A stretch of DNA of 64,000 nt from positions 2,594,001-2,658,000 of the forward strand of contig NZ_LR134352.1 in NCBI RefSeq assembly GCF_900637185.1, read 5' to 3'. The translations under genes and the position numbers were made by a program. Shown piece after piece: positions 27,451-37,003 of this stretch; the stretch's first letter is position 1; each line of letters opens with the position of its first letter. The DNA comes from Nocardia asteroides. Lineage in GTDB: Bacteria; Actinomycetota; Actinomycetes; Mycobacteriales; Mycobacteriaceae. The notes under the pieces were generated by a model. It saw nothing but the letters and a program-made list of their open reading frames with translations. It did not search any database and was not told the DNA's origin.

Positions 27451-30240
27451 TCACGACGGGGTGTTCAGGTCGTATTCGGTGGCCACCACCTGCTCGGTCG
27501 GCAGGATCTCGGTCCACTGACTGAACACCTTGAACGGTTCCTTCCCGAAGGAGATCCCGCCCTGCAGCGGGTCGAAACCGTGCGCGAAGACCACCTCGGC
27601 GGGCAGCGCCATCTCCGAATTCGGATCGCCCGGCCGCAGCGGAACCGGGGTCAGCGACTGCTTCTGCTCGGCCGCGATCTTGTCGGCGATCATCAGCAGC
27701 ACCTCGCGCAGCTTCTTGCCCTGATACTCCGGCGGGTCCTGCGCGGGATCGAACGGATAGTCCTCGTTGAGGCCGTCGGTGCCCGCGACCTCGGGCCGGC
27801 CGAGGAATGTCATGGCCTCGTCCTCCCGGCCCGGCCGGATCGGCAGGACCGCCTTCACCCAGGGCGAATTGAGGAAGGCGTTGCGGTTGGCGTCACCGTC
27901 GAGTTGCAGGAACCAGCCCAGGGAGGCACCCAGCGGTGCGGGCGCGGACTCGTCGGTGAACAGGTATTTCTTGTCCGCTGATTCGAACGCGGTGGTCTGC
28001 AGCGCGCCGTCGGCGGTCATCAGTACCCGTCGGCCGGGACGCGGCCGCCACCAGTCGGGGGCCACGAAATAGAGCATCGCGTCGACGTCGAAGAAGTAGC
28101 GGATGAGCTCGGACGCCACGTGGTAGTCGTCGTTCTCCCAGTTCGCCGTCTTGCCGTAGAGGCGGGCGATGATCTTGCGGTAGATGATGTTGCGTTCCTC
28201 CTCGCGCAGATCCTCCGGCTTGCGGGTGGTGACGCGGCTGCTGAGCTTGATGCGCTTGCGCAGGGTCTCGTAGAACAGCCGTTCCTTCTCCGCCGCGACC
28301 AGGTCGGTGTAGTCCTTCATCGCCTGCGCGTTCTGCGCGTCGATCGCGTCCTTGGCCGTTTTCGTGGGGGTGTACATCATCGTCACCTCGAACGGCATCG
28401 ATCGTTTGCCGCCGAAATTCGCCTTGGCGAGCCGGATCATGAAGCTCTTCGGCGGACCGCCGGCCGGATTCGGGGTCAGCAGGGCGTCTTTCACGCTGGC
28501 CTGCTCGTTCTTGAAATCCACCGCGGCCAGGCTCGACAGCACGAACCCCTCCGGCGCGGGCGGGATGTCGAAATCGAACTTGAACTTGATGATGCTGTTG
28601 GCCCCGGCGTTGCGGTTGATGCCGTGATCGCCGTTCTCGTTGGACTGCACATAGGTCAGGTCGGTGTCGTCGTCGCCACCGTTGTGCTGCAGGAACCCGC
28701 ATGCGAACTGGTAGACCACCGGCTTGTCCGGCGGATAGGGGATGCGGTCGGGACGTTTGATGGACGGATCCAGCGCCTCGGCGGTCTCGTGCACGAACTT
28801 GCCGGTGTCGAGGAAGTCGCCGGGAAAGTCGACGTAGAGCTGCCAGCACAGCTGCTGCCCCAGGTCCTGCACCTGCACCGCGACCTTGCGCATCTTGCGG
28901 CTGAGCTGATAGCTGACCAGCCGCGAGGTGGTGTTCTGCAGGACATAGCGGCGGCTGGAGGTGTCGGTGGTCTCGGTGACCGTGCGGAAGGTCGTCTTGA
29001 AGTTCTGCTTGACCTCGCTCGACAGCTTCGAGGTCTGCTCGCGCATCCGCTTGTGCGTCTGCTCCTGCGCCTGTTTGCGCGACTGGTCCAGATTGAACGA
29101 CGCGCTGCCGCTGGCCTGGAAGATCGTCCCGAGCCCGCCGCTGGCGGAGGTGGTGACGCCCAGCTTCATGTCGCTGGCGTTCTCGGCCTTGACCGCGTCG
29201 GCGATCTCGTCGCGATCGGTCGCGGACTGCTCGGCCTTCTCGACGGTCTCGGTCGACTGCTCGGTGGTCCGCTCCACCAGGGTGCGGCGGGTGTTGACCT
29301 CGATCAGCTCCACCATGCCGCCGGGACTGATCCAGACGTGCCCGACCGGCGGGCCGAGGAAGGTGCCCAGCTCGAAGAAATACTCGCGGAATCGGTGCAG
29401 AATGCCGATGGGGGACAGGAACATCGCCTTCGACGGATGCTGCTGGGCCAGGAACTTCACGGCCGCCAGCGCCCGCTCCCACGGCTGCACATCGCGGGCG
29501 AACAGCTGCGGCACGATCGCCGGGTCGGCCTGGGTGAGCTGCTGGAGCAGCTGGGTGGTCACCGTCTCGCGCTGCGGGGTGTCGGCCGCGGCGTCGGCGG
29601 GGGCGTCGACCGGCACGATCACGGAGTCGGCGAGCAGCGATTGCCATGCGTTGGGGTCGTCGGGGGCTGCCGAGGCGCGCGCGACCAGTTCGCGGCCGAT
29701 CGCCGTGCCGGTGGGGTCCGCGAAGACCGGGTCGGCCACGTGCGGGCCCGGGGTCTCGAGATGGGCCAGGTTCACCGCCTGGGAGAACCGGTTGGCCAGC
29801 CCGCTGCGCACCCGTTCCTGCTGGAGCTTGCTGCGCCAGCCGATCAGCGGCTGGTAGACGCCGAACGGTTCGCTGGCGTACGGCATGATCCCCGGCGCGG
29901 GCGAGGGCGGCGGCGGGGTGCCGGGACGGTGGGGAATGGACAGCGTCCAGCCCGGTTCGATGTGGTCGGGATCGCGAATGGCGTTGGCCGCCGCCAGCAG
30001 ATCGAACAGGTTCGGGTCGCCGTACACCTCCGCGGCGATGCCGGACAGGGTGTCACCGGGCTGGACCCGCCGGACCCGGCCGGGGTCGGGCACGGTCAGG
30101 ACCAGGCCGACGCCGAGTTGGTCGGGGTCCGCGATTCCGTTGGCCGCGGCGAGGAAGCCGAACAATCCGGCGTCTCCGTAGCAGGTGCGCGCGATCGAGG
30201 CGAGGGTGTCGCCCGCGACGGTGGTGTGAGTCCTGGGCAT
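27451..30240 (-). CDS. Large protein with two N-terminal LysM domains
   Basis: A 929-aa protein beginning with two LysM repeats (about residues 3-50, TTVAGDTLASIARTCYGDAG; about 57-105, QPGDTLSGIAAEVYGD) and a Pro-rich linker. There is no signal peptide. LysM domains bind peptidoglycan, and cytosolic LysM proteins of this kind also occur in phage-tail and contractile-injection structures. Residues about 340-450 are long, charged and probably coiled-coil (TTEQSTETVEKAEQSATDRD, KQAQEQTHKRMREQTSKLSS). The C-terminal half is unassigned. The ATG at 30240 follows AGGAG at 8-nt spacing. Confidence 0.8.
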   Translation of the reverse strand: MPRTHTTVAGDTLASIARTCYGDAGLFGFLAAANGIADPDQLGVGLVLTVPDPGRVRRVQPGDTLSGIAAEVYGDPNLFDLLAAANAIRDPDHIEPGWTLSIPHRPGTPPPPSPAPGIMPYASEPFGVYQPLIGWRSKLQQERVRSGLANRFSQAVNLAHLETPGPHVADPVFADPTGTAIGRELVARASAAPDDPNAWQSLLADSVIVPVDAPADAAADTPQRETVTTQLLQQLTQADPAIVPQLFARDVQPWERALAAVKFLAQQHPSKAMFLSPIGILHRFREYFFELGTFLGPPVGHVWISPGGMVELIEVNTRRTLVERTTEQSTETVEKAEQSATDRDEIADAVKAENASDMKLGVTTSASGGLGTIFQASGSASFNLDQSRKQAQEQTHKRMREQTSKLSSEVKQNFKTTFRTVTETTDTSSRRYVLQNTTSRLVSYQLSRKMRKVAVQVQDLGQQLCWQLYVDFPGDFLDTGKFVHETAEALDPSIKRPDRIPYPPDKPVVYQFACGFLQHNGGDDDTDLTYVQSNENGDHGINRNAGANSIIKFKFDFDIPPAPEGFVLSSLAAVDFKNEQASVKDALLTPNPAGGPPKSFMIRLAKANFGGKRSMPFEVTMMYTPTKTAKDAIDAQNAQAMKDYTDLVAAEKERLFYETLRKRIKLSSRVTTRKPEDLREEERNIIYRKIIARLYGKTANWENDDYHVASELIRYFFDVDAMLYFVAPDWWRPRPGRRVLMTADGALQTTAFESADKKYLFTDESAPAPLGASLGWFLQLDGDANRNAFLNSPWVKAVLPIRPGREDEAMTFLGRPEVAGTDGLNEDYPFDPAQDPPEYQGKKLREVLLMIADKIAAEQKQSLTPVPLRPGDPNSEMALPAEVVFAHGFDPLQGGISFGKEPFKVFSQWTEILPTEQVVATEYDLNTPS

Positions 30241-30509
30241 GGCTGTTCTCCTGCGCTTCAGGGGTTTTCCGGCTCTGGCGAAACGGTAGGGATCCGCGTG
30301 GGGCCGGAACACGAGTAGCGCGCTACCCGAACTCGGCGTTGGTTTCCGGAGACGAATCGGTCGCGGGGTTTTCTCCACTGGAGAGAATTGCGGTGGGTGG
30401 CCGCCGCGGTCTCGAAATTCCTGTTCACCTGCGGTAACGTAAAAACTTCGACTGATTCCGACGAGGAGCCCGGAGTCGGTTTGTCAATGGTGACAGGTGA
30501 GGTTTCGTT

Positions 30510-31694
30510 ATGCGCGGTAGTGCTGCACCCCAGTTCCAGGAGGCTGTCGACCGGTTCGGCCGGTTGTTCGACGGCGGACGCGGCGGCGGTGCGCTCGCGG
30601 TATACCACCACGGACGGCGAGTCGTCGACGTCTGGGCCGGGCACGCGGACGCCACGGGGGCGGTGCCCTGGCAGGAGAACACCGCCGCGCTGTCGTACTC
30701 CACGTCCAAGGGCGTCACCTCGACGGTGCTGCACCTGCTCGCCGAGCGCGGCCTGGTGGACTACAAGGCGCCCGTCGCCGAGTACTGGCCCGAATTCGGG
30801 GCCAAGGGGAAGAAGACCATCACCGTCGCCGAGGCGATGAGTCACCGGGCCGGGCTGTCCCGGATCGGCGTGTTCGCCCACACCGCCGCCGACCTGGCCG
30901 ACCACGAGCTGATCGAGGACCGCCTCGCCGCCGCCGCGCCGGACCGTTTCCGTGGCATCCCCGCCTACCACGCGATCTCCTACGGCACGATCATCGCCGG
31001 CATCGCCAGGGCGGTCACCGGCAAGAGCATGGGGGAGCTGTACCGCACGGAACTGGCCGAACCGCTCGGCTTGGACGGCCTGCACCTCGGCGCGCCGCGC
31101 CCCGGCGCGAACACCACCGTCGCGGTGACCCACGGCTCGGCCACCCCGCTGGGAATTCCGCAGGCGGGCACGATGATCCGGCTCGCCGCGCGCACGCCCG
31201 TCCCCGGCGCGGGCTTCCTGCGCGCGATCTACACCGACGGAATCGACCGGCTGGCCCACGGGCCCGACCCGCGCATCCTGCAGGGCGAATTGCCCGGGGC
31301 GAACGGCGTTTTCACCGCTCGCTCGCTGGCCGCCGTCTACAGCGCCATCGCCACCGAGTCACCGCTGTTCCCGCGCAGCCGTGTCCGGACCATGTCGCGG
31401 CTGCAATCGGTGCTGCCGGACCGCAACCTGCTGCTGCCGATGGGCTGGCGGCTGGGCTACCACTCGATGCCGGTCGTCGGCGCGCGCAATGCCTTCGGGC
31501 ACATCGGTTTCGTCGGTTCCGGCGGCTGGGCCGACCCCGAGTCGGGCCTCGCCGTCGGGTTCGTGCACAACTGGGCGCCGGAGGCCCTGCTGCTGCCGCG
31601 CGACCAGTTCGTGCTGTTCAGTCTGCTGGCCGCGATCGTGCGGGGTGCGGGCGCCGAGGCCGGTGATCCGATCCCGCTGCCGATGGCGGGCTGA
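30510..31694 (+). CDS. Serine hydrolase, class C beta-lactamase/esterase family
   Basis: A 394-aa member of the beta-lactamase/EstB-like family. The catalytic SxxK motif is STSKG in SYSTSKGVTSTVLHLLAERG, and the tyrosine motif is in AYHAISYGTIIAG. The C-terminal part has GHIGFVGSGGWADPESGLAVG, equivalent to the KTG region. There is no signal peptide, so it is probably a cytosolic esterase or lactonase rather than an antibiotic-resistance enzyme. It ends convergently with the FMN reductase gene. Confidence 0.87.
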   Translation: MRGSAAPQFQEAVDRFGRLFDGGRGGGALAVYHHGRRVVDVWAGHADATGAVPWQENTAALSYSTSKGVTSTVLHLLAERGLVDYKAPVAEYWPEFGAKGKKTITVAEAMSHRAGLSRIGVFAHTAADLADHELIEDRLAAAAPDRFRGIPAYHAISYGTIIAGIARAVTGKSMGELYRTELAEPLGLDGLHLGAPRPGANTTVAVTHGSATPLGIPQAGTMIRLAARTPVPGAGFLRAIYTDGIDRLAHGPDPRILQGELPGANGVFTARSLAAVYSAIATESPLFPRSRVRTMSRLQSVLPDRNLLLPMGWRLGYHSMPVVGARNAFGHIGFVGSGGWADPESGLAVGFVHNWAPEALLLPRDQFVLFSLLAAIVRGAGAEAGDPIPLPMAG

Positions 31695-31752
31695 GCGGCC
31701 ACAGCCATGGCGCGGAGCCACGAGGCTCCACGTCCGGGCGGCCCCGACGCCG

Positions 31753-32334
31753 TCACGGGACGAAGGGGGTCGCGGCGCGGGCGGTGCGCAGGGCGGTGGC
31801 CCACCAGGTGAGCTGGTCGAGAGTGGCTTCGACGGCGTCGTGCAGGTCGGGGTCGGGGCGGGGCCACGCGCCGTCGACGGTGAAGCGTTGCCAGGCCTTG
31901 GGGATGGTGACGGTGCGGCGGATCGGGACGGCGTTGAGCTCGGCGAAGACCTGCCGCAGCTGGGCGGCGCCGTGGCCGCCCTCGGCGTCGCGGCAGTAGG
32001 TGACCACCGAGACCGGCTTGGCGGCCCATTCGAGGTCGAACCAGTCGATGGCGTTCTTCACCGCGGCCGGGAAACTGCGGTTGTACTCGGGGGTGACGAC
32101 GACGAACGCGTCGGCGGCGGCGAGCCGGGAACCCAGCGCGCGCACGGGTTCCGGGGTCGGGTCGTCGAGGTCGGGCAGTTGCTCGGGCAGGGCGGCGGTG
32201 GCCAGGTCGATCCGGTCGAGCACCAGGTCGCGGCGGCGGGTGACCCGGCCGGCGAACCAGTCCGCCACCAGCGGGCCGAACCGGCCGGTGCGGGTGGACC
32301 CGAGGATCATGGCCACCCGCGCCGGCGCGGTCAC
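31753..32334 (-). CDS. NADPH-dependent FMN reductase-like protein
   Basis: A 193-aa flavodoxin-like oxidoreductase. The phosphate-binding loop is near the N-terminus (ILGSTRTGRFGPLVADWF), and VVTPEYNRSFPAAVKNAIDW is the signature of the NADPH-dependent FMN/azo-reductase family. It probably reduces quinones, azo compounds or chromate with NAD(P)H. The start overlaps the stop of the upstream lipoprotein hydrolase by 4 nt, so the two form an operon. Confidence 0.9.
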   Translation of the reverse strand: MTAPARVAMILGSTRTGRFGPLVADWFAGRVTRRRDLVLDRIDLATAALPEQLPDLDDPTPEPVRALGSRLAAADAFVVVTPEYNRSFPAAVKNAIDWFDLEWAAKPVSVVTYCRDAEGGHGAAQLRQVFAELNAVPIRRTVTIPKAWQRFTVDGAWPRPDPDLHDAVEATLDQLTWWATALRTARAATPFVP

Positions 32335-33233
32335 CGGGCATCCTTGACGGGGGCGTCGAGGAACGCGGGGATCATCGGCAGCAGCAACTCGGGCCGGTGC
32401 GGTGCGGTGATGTGGGAGGTGCCGGGCAGGATCGCCAGCTGCGCGTTCGGCAGACCGGCGGGAGTGTCGCCCATGACGCCGCCGCCGAACAGCCGGAACA
32501 TCTCCACCGAGTGCTCGGGGCGGACGATGTCGGAGTCGCCGATGATGGTCAGCGTCGGGGCCTCGACCTTACGGGCTGCCTCGTGCGAGACCGAGGGCAT
32601 GCCGTTGAGATCGTGGTCGAGGACCTCGGCGACCAGCCGCGGGAAGTCCTCGGGGCGCGGCGCGTTCTTCAGGTAGTCGGTGTGGAAGGTCGAGCCGTGC
32701 AGGTGCTCGGGCTTCAGCTCGTCCATGCCCTCCATCAGGCCGGGGTGCATGGCCTCGGCGCCGAGGCCACCGGAGAGCAGGATCTGCTTGCGCACCAGCT
32801 CCGGGTGGCGCAGCGTGATGTCGAGTGCCACGCCCGCGCCCATGCTGTAGCCGAGGACGTCGACGCGGTGGATGCCGAGCTGTGCGAGCAGCGCGACGGT
32901 GTCGTCGGCCATCTGCGGGGTGCGCAGCGGTCGGTCGATGTCGGCGGTGCGACCGTGTGCCTGCTGTTCGATCGCGATCACCTCGCGGGTCCTGGCCAGC
33001 TCGGGGATCAGCTCGCCGAAGTCGGTGCCGATGCCCGACAGCGCGCCGTGCAGCAGCACCAGCGGCGGCTGATCGGTGGCGACACCGTGGCGCTCGTAGT
33101 ACATGCGCAAGCCGTTGACCTCGGCGTACGCGCCCGGGTCCGGTGCGGCGGTGGTGGTCTGGTCGCTACCGCAGGCGCTCAGCAGCGCGGTGACGGCGAC
33201 GGCGGCGGTGAGGGCGAAGGCGGTGAGTTTCAT
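32331..33233 (-). CDS. Lipoprotein alpha/beta hydrolase
   Basis: A 300-aa secreted hydrolase with a lipoprotein signal peptide (lipobox LLSACGS, Cys21 after MKLTAFALTAAVAVTALLSA). The alpha/beta-hydrolase core shows LVLLHGALSG (oxyanion region), the nucleophile GYSMGAG, an acid in IIGDSDIV and His in LPGTSHITAP. It is therefore anchored on the outer face of the membrane. It is divergent from the large BTAD regulator, which may control it. Confidence 0.9.
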   Translation of the reverse strand: MKLTAFALTAAVAVTALLSACGSDQTTTAAPDPGAYAEVNGLRMYYERHGVATDQPPLVLLHGALSGIGTDFGELIPELARTREVIAIEQQAHGRTADIDRPLRTPQMADDTVALLAQLGIHRVDVLGYSMGAGVALDITLRHPELVRKQILLSGGLGAEAMHPGLMEGMDELKPEHLHGSTFHTDYLKNAPRPEDFPRLVAEVLDHDLNGMPSVSHEAARKVEAPTLTIIGDSDIVRPEHSVEMFRLFGGGVMGDTPAGLPNAQLAILPGTSHITAPHRPELLLPMIPAFLDAPVKDAR

Positions 33234-33342
33234 GTCGTTCTCCTGTGGTGTGCCGATCTCGTTGGGACCACAGTGCGCCCGGCCCCTTCCGGTTTGTTTA
33301 CGGTCGGATTCCGGTGCGTTCGGAACCCGCTAGGGTGCGGTT

Positions 33343-36300
33343 ATGCGTTTCGGTGTGCTCGGTCCGCTGACGGTCTGGACCGATGACGGCACGGTCGTGC
33401 CGATCCCCGGCACCAAGGTGCGCGCGCTGCTGGCCGACCTGCTGCTCGCCGCGGGGCAGCCGGTGTCGGCCGACCGGTTGATCGACGACATCTGGGGCGA
33501 GGACCCGCCCGGCAACCCCGCCGGCACGTTGGCCGCGAAAGCCTCCCAGCTGCGGCGTGCCCTCGAGGACGCCGAAGCGGGCAGCCGGGACCTGGTGGTC
33601 TCACCGCCGCCGGGCTACCGCCTCGCCACCACCGAGGTCGACGCGCTGCGCTTCCGGGCGCTGCTGGCCCGGGCCCGCGCCGCCACCGAGCCGCGCGTCC
33701 GCATCGACACACTCACCGAGGCGCTCGGCCTGTGGCGTGGCCCGGCCTTCGACGACTTCCGCGACGCGGAGTTCACCCGCTCGGTCATCGCCCAGCTCTC
33801 GGAGCTGCGGCTGGTCGCCGTCGAGGAACTTGCGGAAGCGCGCCTGGCCGAAGGCGAATACGGTGCCGTCGCAGGTGATCTCACCAGATTCGTAGCGGAA
33901 AACCCGCTGCGGGAACGTCTGCGGGCCGCACAGCTGCGCGCCCTGTACGGCGCGGGGCGCCAGGCCGAAGCCCTCGACAGCTACGAGGACCTGCGCAGGC
34001 AGCTGGCGGACGAACTCGGGCTGGATCCCAGCCCGGAACTGGTCGACCTGCATCGCTCGATCCTCGGTCAGGACCCCGGGCTGGTGGTGACCCGTCCGCG
34101 CGCGGTGGTCCGGCGGCGCACGACCAACATTCCCGCGCAACGCACCGAGTTGATCGGCCGCGCAGATGATCTCGACGAGCTGAGCCGCGCGGTGGACGCG
34201 TCCCGTCTGGTCACCCTGATCGGGCCCGGCGGGGTGGGCAAGACCCGCCTCGCCACGGCCACCGCGGCCGGGCTCACCGAGCGGTTCCCGCACGGCAGCT
34301 GGCTCGTCGAACTGGCGCCACTCGCGACCGCGACCACCGATATCGATCGCATCGCCGACACGGTGGCGCAGGTGCTGGGCGTTCGCCTCGGCGACGCCGC
34401 GGATGCGCCTGCCGTGGCTCTGGGCGAGGCGCTGGCCGAGCAGGAACTGCTGCTGGTCCTGGACAACTGCGAACACCTCGTCGACCAGGTCGCCGACCTC
34501 ACCGAAGCCCTGCTCGGCGCCGCGCCCGGGCTGCACGTCCTGGCGACCAGCCGCGAACAACTGCGGCTGCCGGGGGAGGACATCGTCACCGTCGAACCGC
34601 TCGGCGTGCCCTCGGCGGGCAGCGCGGTGACCGACATCGCCGAGTCGAATGCCGTGCGGCTCTTCGTGGCCCGGGCCAAGTCGGGTGCGCGTGAATTCAC
34701 CCTCGACGCGGACAACGCCGACGCCGTCGCGACACTGTGCCGCAGACTCGACGGCATCCCGCTCGCCCTCGAGCTGGCCGCCACCCGGGTGCGGGCCCTC
34801 GGCGTGCACGAGATGGTGGCCCGGCTCGACGACCGGTTCCGGCTGCTGGCCACCGGGCATCGCGGCGCGCCGCCACGGCAGCAGACTCTCGCGGCGATGA
34901 TCGACTGGAGCTGGGGGCTGCTCGACGCGGACGAACGGGTCGTCCTGCGGCGGCTCGCGGTCCATGCCGGTGGTTGCACCCTCGATGCCGCCGAATCCGT
35001 CTGCGCCGGTATCGAAATCGCGTCCGGCGCGGTCGCGGATGTGATCGCCAGGCTGGTCGACCGCTCCCTGGTCCAGCAGAGCGGGCGGCGCTACCGGCTG
35101 CTGGAGTCGGTGGCCGCGTTCAGTGTGGACCGGCTGGCCGAGGCAGGCGAGGAGCAGGCGGTTCGGCAGGCCCACCGCGCCTACTACCTGGCGTTGACCG
35201 AGCGGGCCGCGCCCGAACTGTACGGCGCCGACCAGCGACGCTGGCTGGCCCGCCTCGACGCCGAGGACGCGAATCTGCAAGTGGCGCTGGACGGCGCCGA
35301 CGCCGACACCGCGCTGCGGCTCACCGCGGCACTGGCCTGGTACTGGCTGCTGCGCGGGCGGCTCGGCCCGGCCCGGCGCCGCTTCGACGCGGCGCTGGCG
35401 CTCGGCGGCAGTGCGCGGTACCGGGCGCCGGTCGCGGCGTGGCGGCTCACCGCCGCTTTCCAGCAGGGCGATTTCACCGACGCGAGCGCGCGGCGTGCCG
35501 AGGTATCGGCCGCGCTGGCCGCGCTCGACGACCCGGCCGTTCGGGTGCGTGCCGAGGTCATCCTGCTGATGTCGGCGCTGGAGGCCGGTGCCGATCAGGA
35601 TCTGGAAACCTCGGTGCGGCAACTGCGCGCGGAATGCCACGAGCTCGGCGACCGCTGGAGTGTCGCGACGATCCAGGTGGCGCTGGCGAAGTCGGCGCAC
35701 AGCCGCGCCGACGTGGACGCGCTGGCCCGCTACGCCGCCGACGCGGCCCGGCTCTTCGCCGAACTCGGCGACCGCTGGGGCCGCTTGCAGGCCGCCGAAT
35801 GGCTCGGCGGCCTGGCCGAACTCACCGGTGATCTCGCCGGCGCCGCGGACATCCACCGTGAAGCCCTGGTCCTGGCCAGGGAACTGGAACTGTGGGGACA
35901 GGTCTCGTCGCACCTGTGCTGGCTCGGCTGGATCGCCATGCAGCACACCGAATTCGACGCGGCCCGCGACTTCGCCGCCCAGGCCATGGTGCTGGCCGCC
36001 GAACAGGGCGACGGTGCGGGCAAGCTGTTCGGCTCGATTGTGCTGGCCTTCACCGCGCGGCGCGACGGTCACCCGGATGAGGCCGAACAACTGCTGCGCG
36101 GTCTGCTCGCCGCCGCCTCCGACGACACCGAGACGCCGCTGTTCCTGCCGATGCTCCAGGTGGAACTGGGCTACCTGCTCGAACAGCGCGGTGAACCCGC
36201 CGCGGGCCTGGCCGAGCACCTGCGCGCACTCGACGGCGCGCACCGCATCGACGCACCCCGCGACGCCGCCTTCGCCCTCGGCGGCGCCGCGGCGGCCACC

Positions 36301-36528
36301 GCCGCCCTCGGCGAACTCGACACCGCCGCCCGCCTGCTCGGCGCGGCCGAAGCGCTGCGCACCAGCACCGGAATGCCCCTGCTGCCCGCCGAACAACCCG
36401 ACATCGACCGCGCCACCGCCGCGGTCCGCGCCGGTCTGGGCCCAGCCGCCTTCGCCACCGCCCACACCGCCGGCCTCGACCTCACCCCCACCTCGGCCCG
36501 CGACCTCATCGCGGTCGCGGTGCCGTAG
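33343..36528 (+). CDS. BTAD/STAND transcriptional regulator (AfsR/SARP-like)
   Basis: A 1061-aa regulator. Residues 1-90 form an OmpR-like winged helix (RFGVLGPLTVWTDDG, LIDDIWGEDPPGNP), about 95-245 the bacterial transcriptional activation domain, and about 265-600 an NB-ARC-type ATPase with Walker A GPGGVGKTRL (about 290-300) and Walker B LLLVLDNCEH (about 367-376). The rest is TPR-like helical repeats. Such proteins integrate nucleotide binding with transcription activation. It starts 109 bp from the divergent lipoprotein-hydrolase operon. A GC-rich repeat array follows its stop. Confidence 0.92.
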   Translation: MRFGVLGPLTVWTDDGTVVPIPGTKVRALLADLLLAAGQPVSADRLIDDIWGEDPPGNPAGTLAAKASQLRRALEDAEAGSRDLVVSPPPGYRLATTEVDALRFRALLARARAATEPRVRIDTLTEALGLWRGPAFDDFRDAEFTRSVIAQLSELRLVAVEELAEARLAEGEYGAVAGDLTRFVAENPLRERLRAAQLRALYGAGRQAEALDSYEDLRRQLADELGLDPSPELVDLHRSILGQDPGLVVTRPRAVVRRRTTNIPAQRTELIGRADDLDELSRAVDASRLVTLIGPGGVGKTRLATATAAGLTERFPHGSWLVELAPLATATTDIDRIADTVAQVLGVRLGDAADAPAVALGEALAEQELLLVLDNCEHLVDQVADLTEALLGAAPGLHVLATSREQLRLPGEDIVTVEPLGVPSAGSAVTDIAESNAVRLFVARAKSGAREFTLDADNADAVATLCRRLDGIPLALELAATRVRALGVHEMVARLDDRFRLLATGHRGAPPRQQTLAAMIDWSWGLLDADERVVLRRLAVHAGGCTLDAAESVCAGIEIASGAVADVIARLVDRSLVQQSGRRYRLLESVAAFSVDRLAEAGEEQAVRQAHRAYYLALTERAAPELYGADQRRWLARLDAEDANLQVALDGADADTALRLTAALAWYWLLRGRLGPARRRFDAALALGGSARYRAPVAAWRLTAAFQQGDFTDASARRAEVSAALAALDDPAVRVRAEVILLMSALEAGADQDLETSVRQLRAECHELGDRWSVATIQVALAKSAHSRADVDALARYAADAARLFAELGDRWGRLQAAEWLGGLAELTGDLAGAADIHREALVLARELELWGQVSSHLCWLGWIAMQHTEFDAARDFAAQAMVLAAEQGDGAGKLFGSIVLAFTARRDGHPDEAEQLLRGLLAAASDDTETPLFLPMLQVELGYLLEQRGEPAAGLAEHLRALDGAHRIDAPRDAAFALGGAAAATAALGELDTAARLLGAAEALRTSTGMPLLPAEQPDIDRATAAVRAGLGPAAFATAHTAGLDLTPTSARDLIAVAVP

Positions 36529-36537
36529 TCAGCCCCC

Positions 36538-36620
36538 GGTGCCGGTGCCGGTGCCGAGGCCGGTGCCGGTGCCGGGGCCGGTGCGGGGGCCGGTGCCGGT
36601 GCAGTCCCGGTGCCGGTGCC
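36538..36620. repeat. GGTGCC-type hexanucleotide repeat tract
   Basis: A low-complexity tract made of imperfect GGTGCC/GGTGCCG units with interruptions (GAGGCC, GGGGCC), directly after the BTAD regulator stop codon. In the minus direction it reads as alternating Pro/Ala codons, but no gene is supported there. Confidence 0.8.
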
Positions 36621-36649
36621 CTTGGCCAGCCGGTTCCGGCCCTGGTCGG

Positions 36650-36870
36650 CCGGCTGTGGTGACCGGCTGGCCGGCTGTGGTGACCGGCTGGCCGGCTGTG
36701 GTGACCGGCTGGCCGGCTGTGGTGACCGGCTGGCCGGCTGTGGTGACCGGCTGGCCGGCTGTGGTGACCGGCTGGCCGGCTGTGGTGACCGGCTGGCCGG
36801 CTGTGGTGACCGGCTGGCCGGCCGTGGTGACCGGCTGACCGGCTGTGGTGATCGGCTGACCGGCCGTTGG
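36650..36870. repeat. 21-bp tandem repeat (VNTR-like) array
   Basis: About ten head-to-tail copies of a 21-bp unit, which reads GACCGGCTGGCCGGC followed by TGTGGT. Copies start at 36661, 36682, 36703, 36724, 36745, 36766, 36787 and 36808, the last with one change in its final bases. Degenerate copies lie at 36829 and 36850, with a partial one before 36661. Because 21 is a multiple of 3, every frame stays open and gives a seven-residue repeat in translation; this is a side effect, as no start signal is present. The array lies between convergent genes. Confidence 0.92.
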
Positions 36871-37003
36871 TGGTTGGCTGCCCGGCCGCGGCGCTTCCGG
36901 CCGCGGTGGCTGACCGACTCGCCCTGGTGGCTAGGCGACCGGTCCTTATGAGTAGCCGTCTGGTCGCGATGCCTTCGGCCGCGATGGCTGGGACCGGCTG
37001 TGG

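Noticed and set aside
28120..30318. A 732-codon open frame on the plus strand opposite the LysM gene
   Set aside because: It is a shadow of the minus-strand gene: composition is Arg/Gly/Leu-rich, there is no ribosome binding site, and the opposite strand has clear LysM domains.
33601..36465. A 954-codon minus-strand frame opposite the BTAD regulator
   Set aside because: High-GC antisense frame without domains; the plus strand encodes recognisable winged-helix, BTAD and ATPase motifs.
36610..36951. A repeat protein with seven-residue units (in either direction) over the 21-bp array
   Set aside because: The repeat length is a multiple of three, so all frames are open. There is no ribosome binding site, signal peptide or flanking domain.
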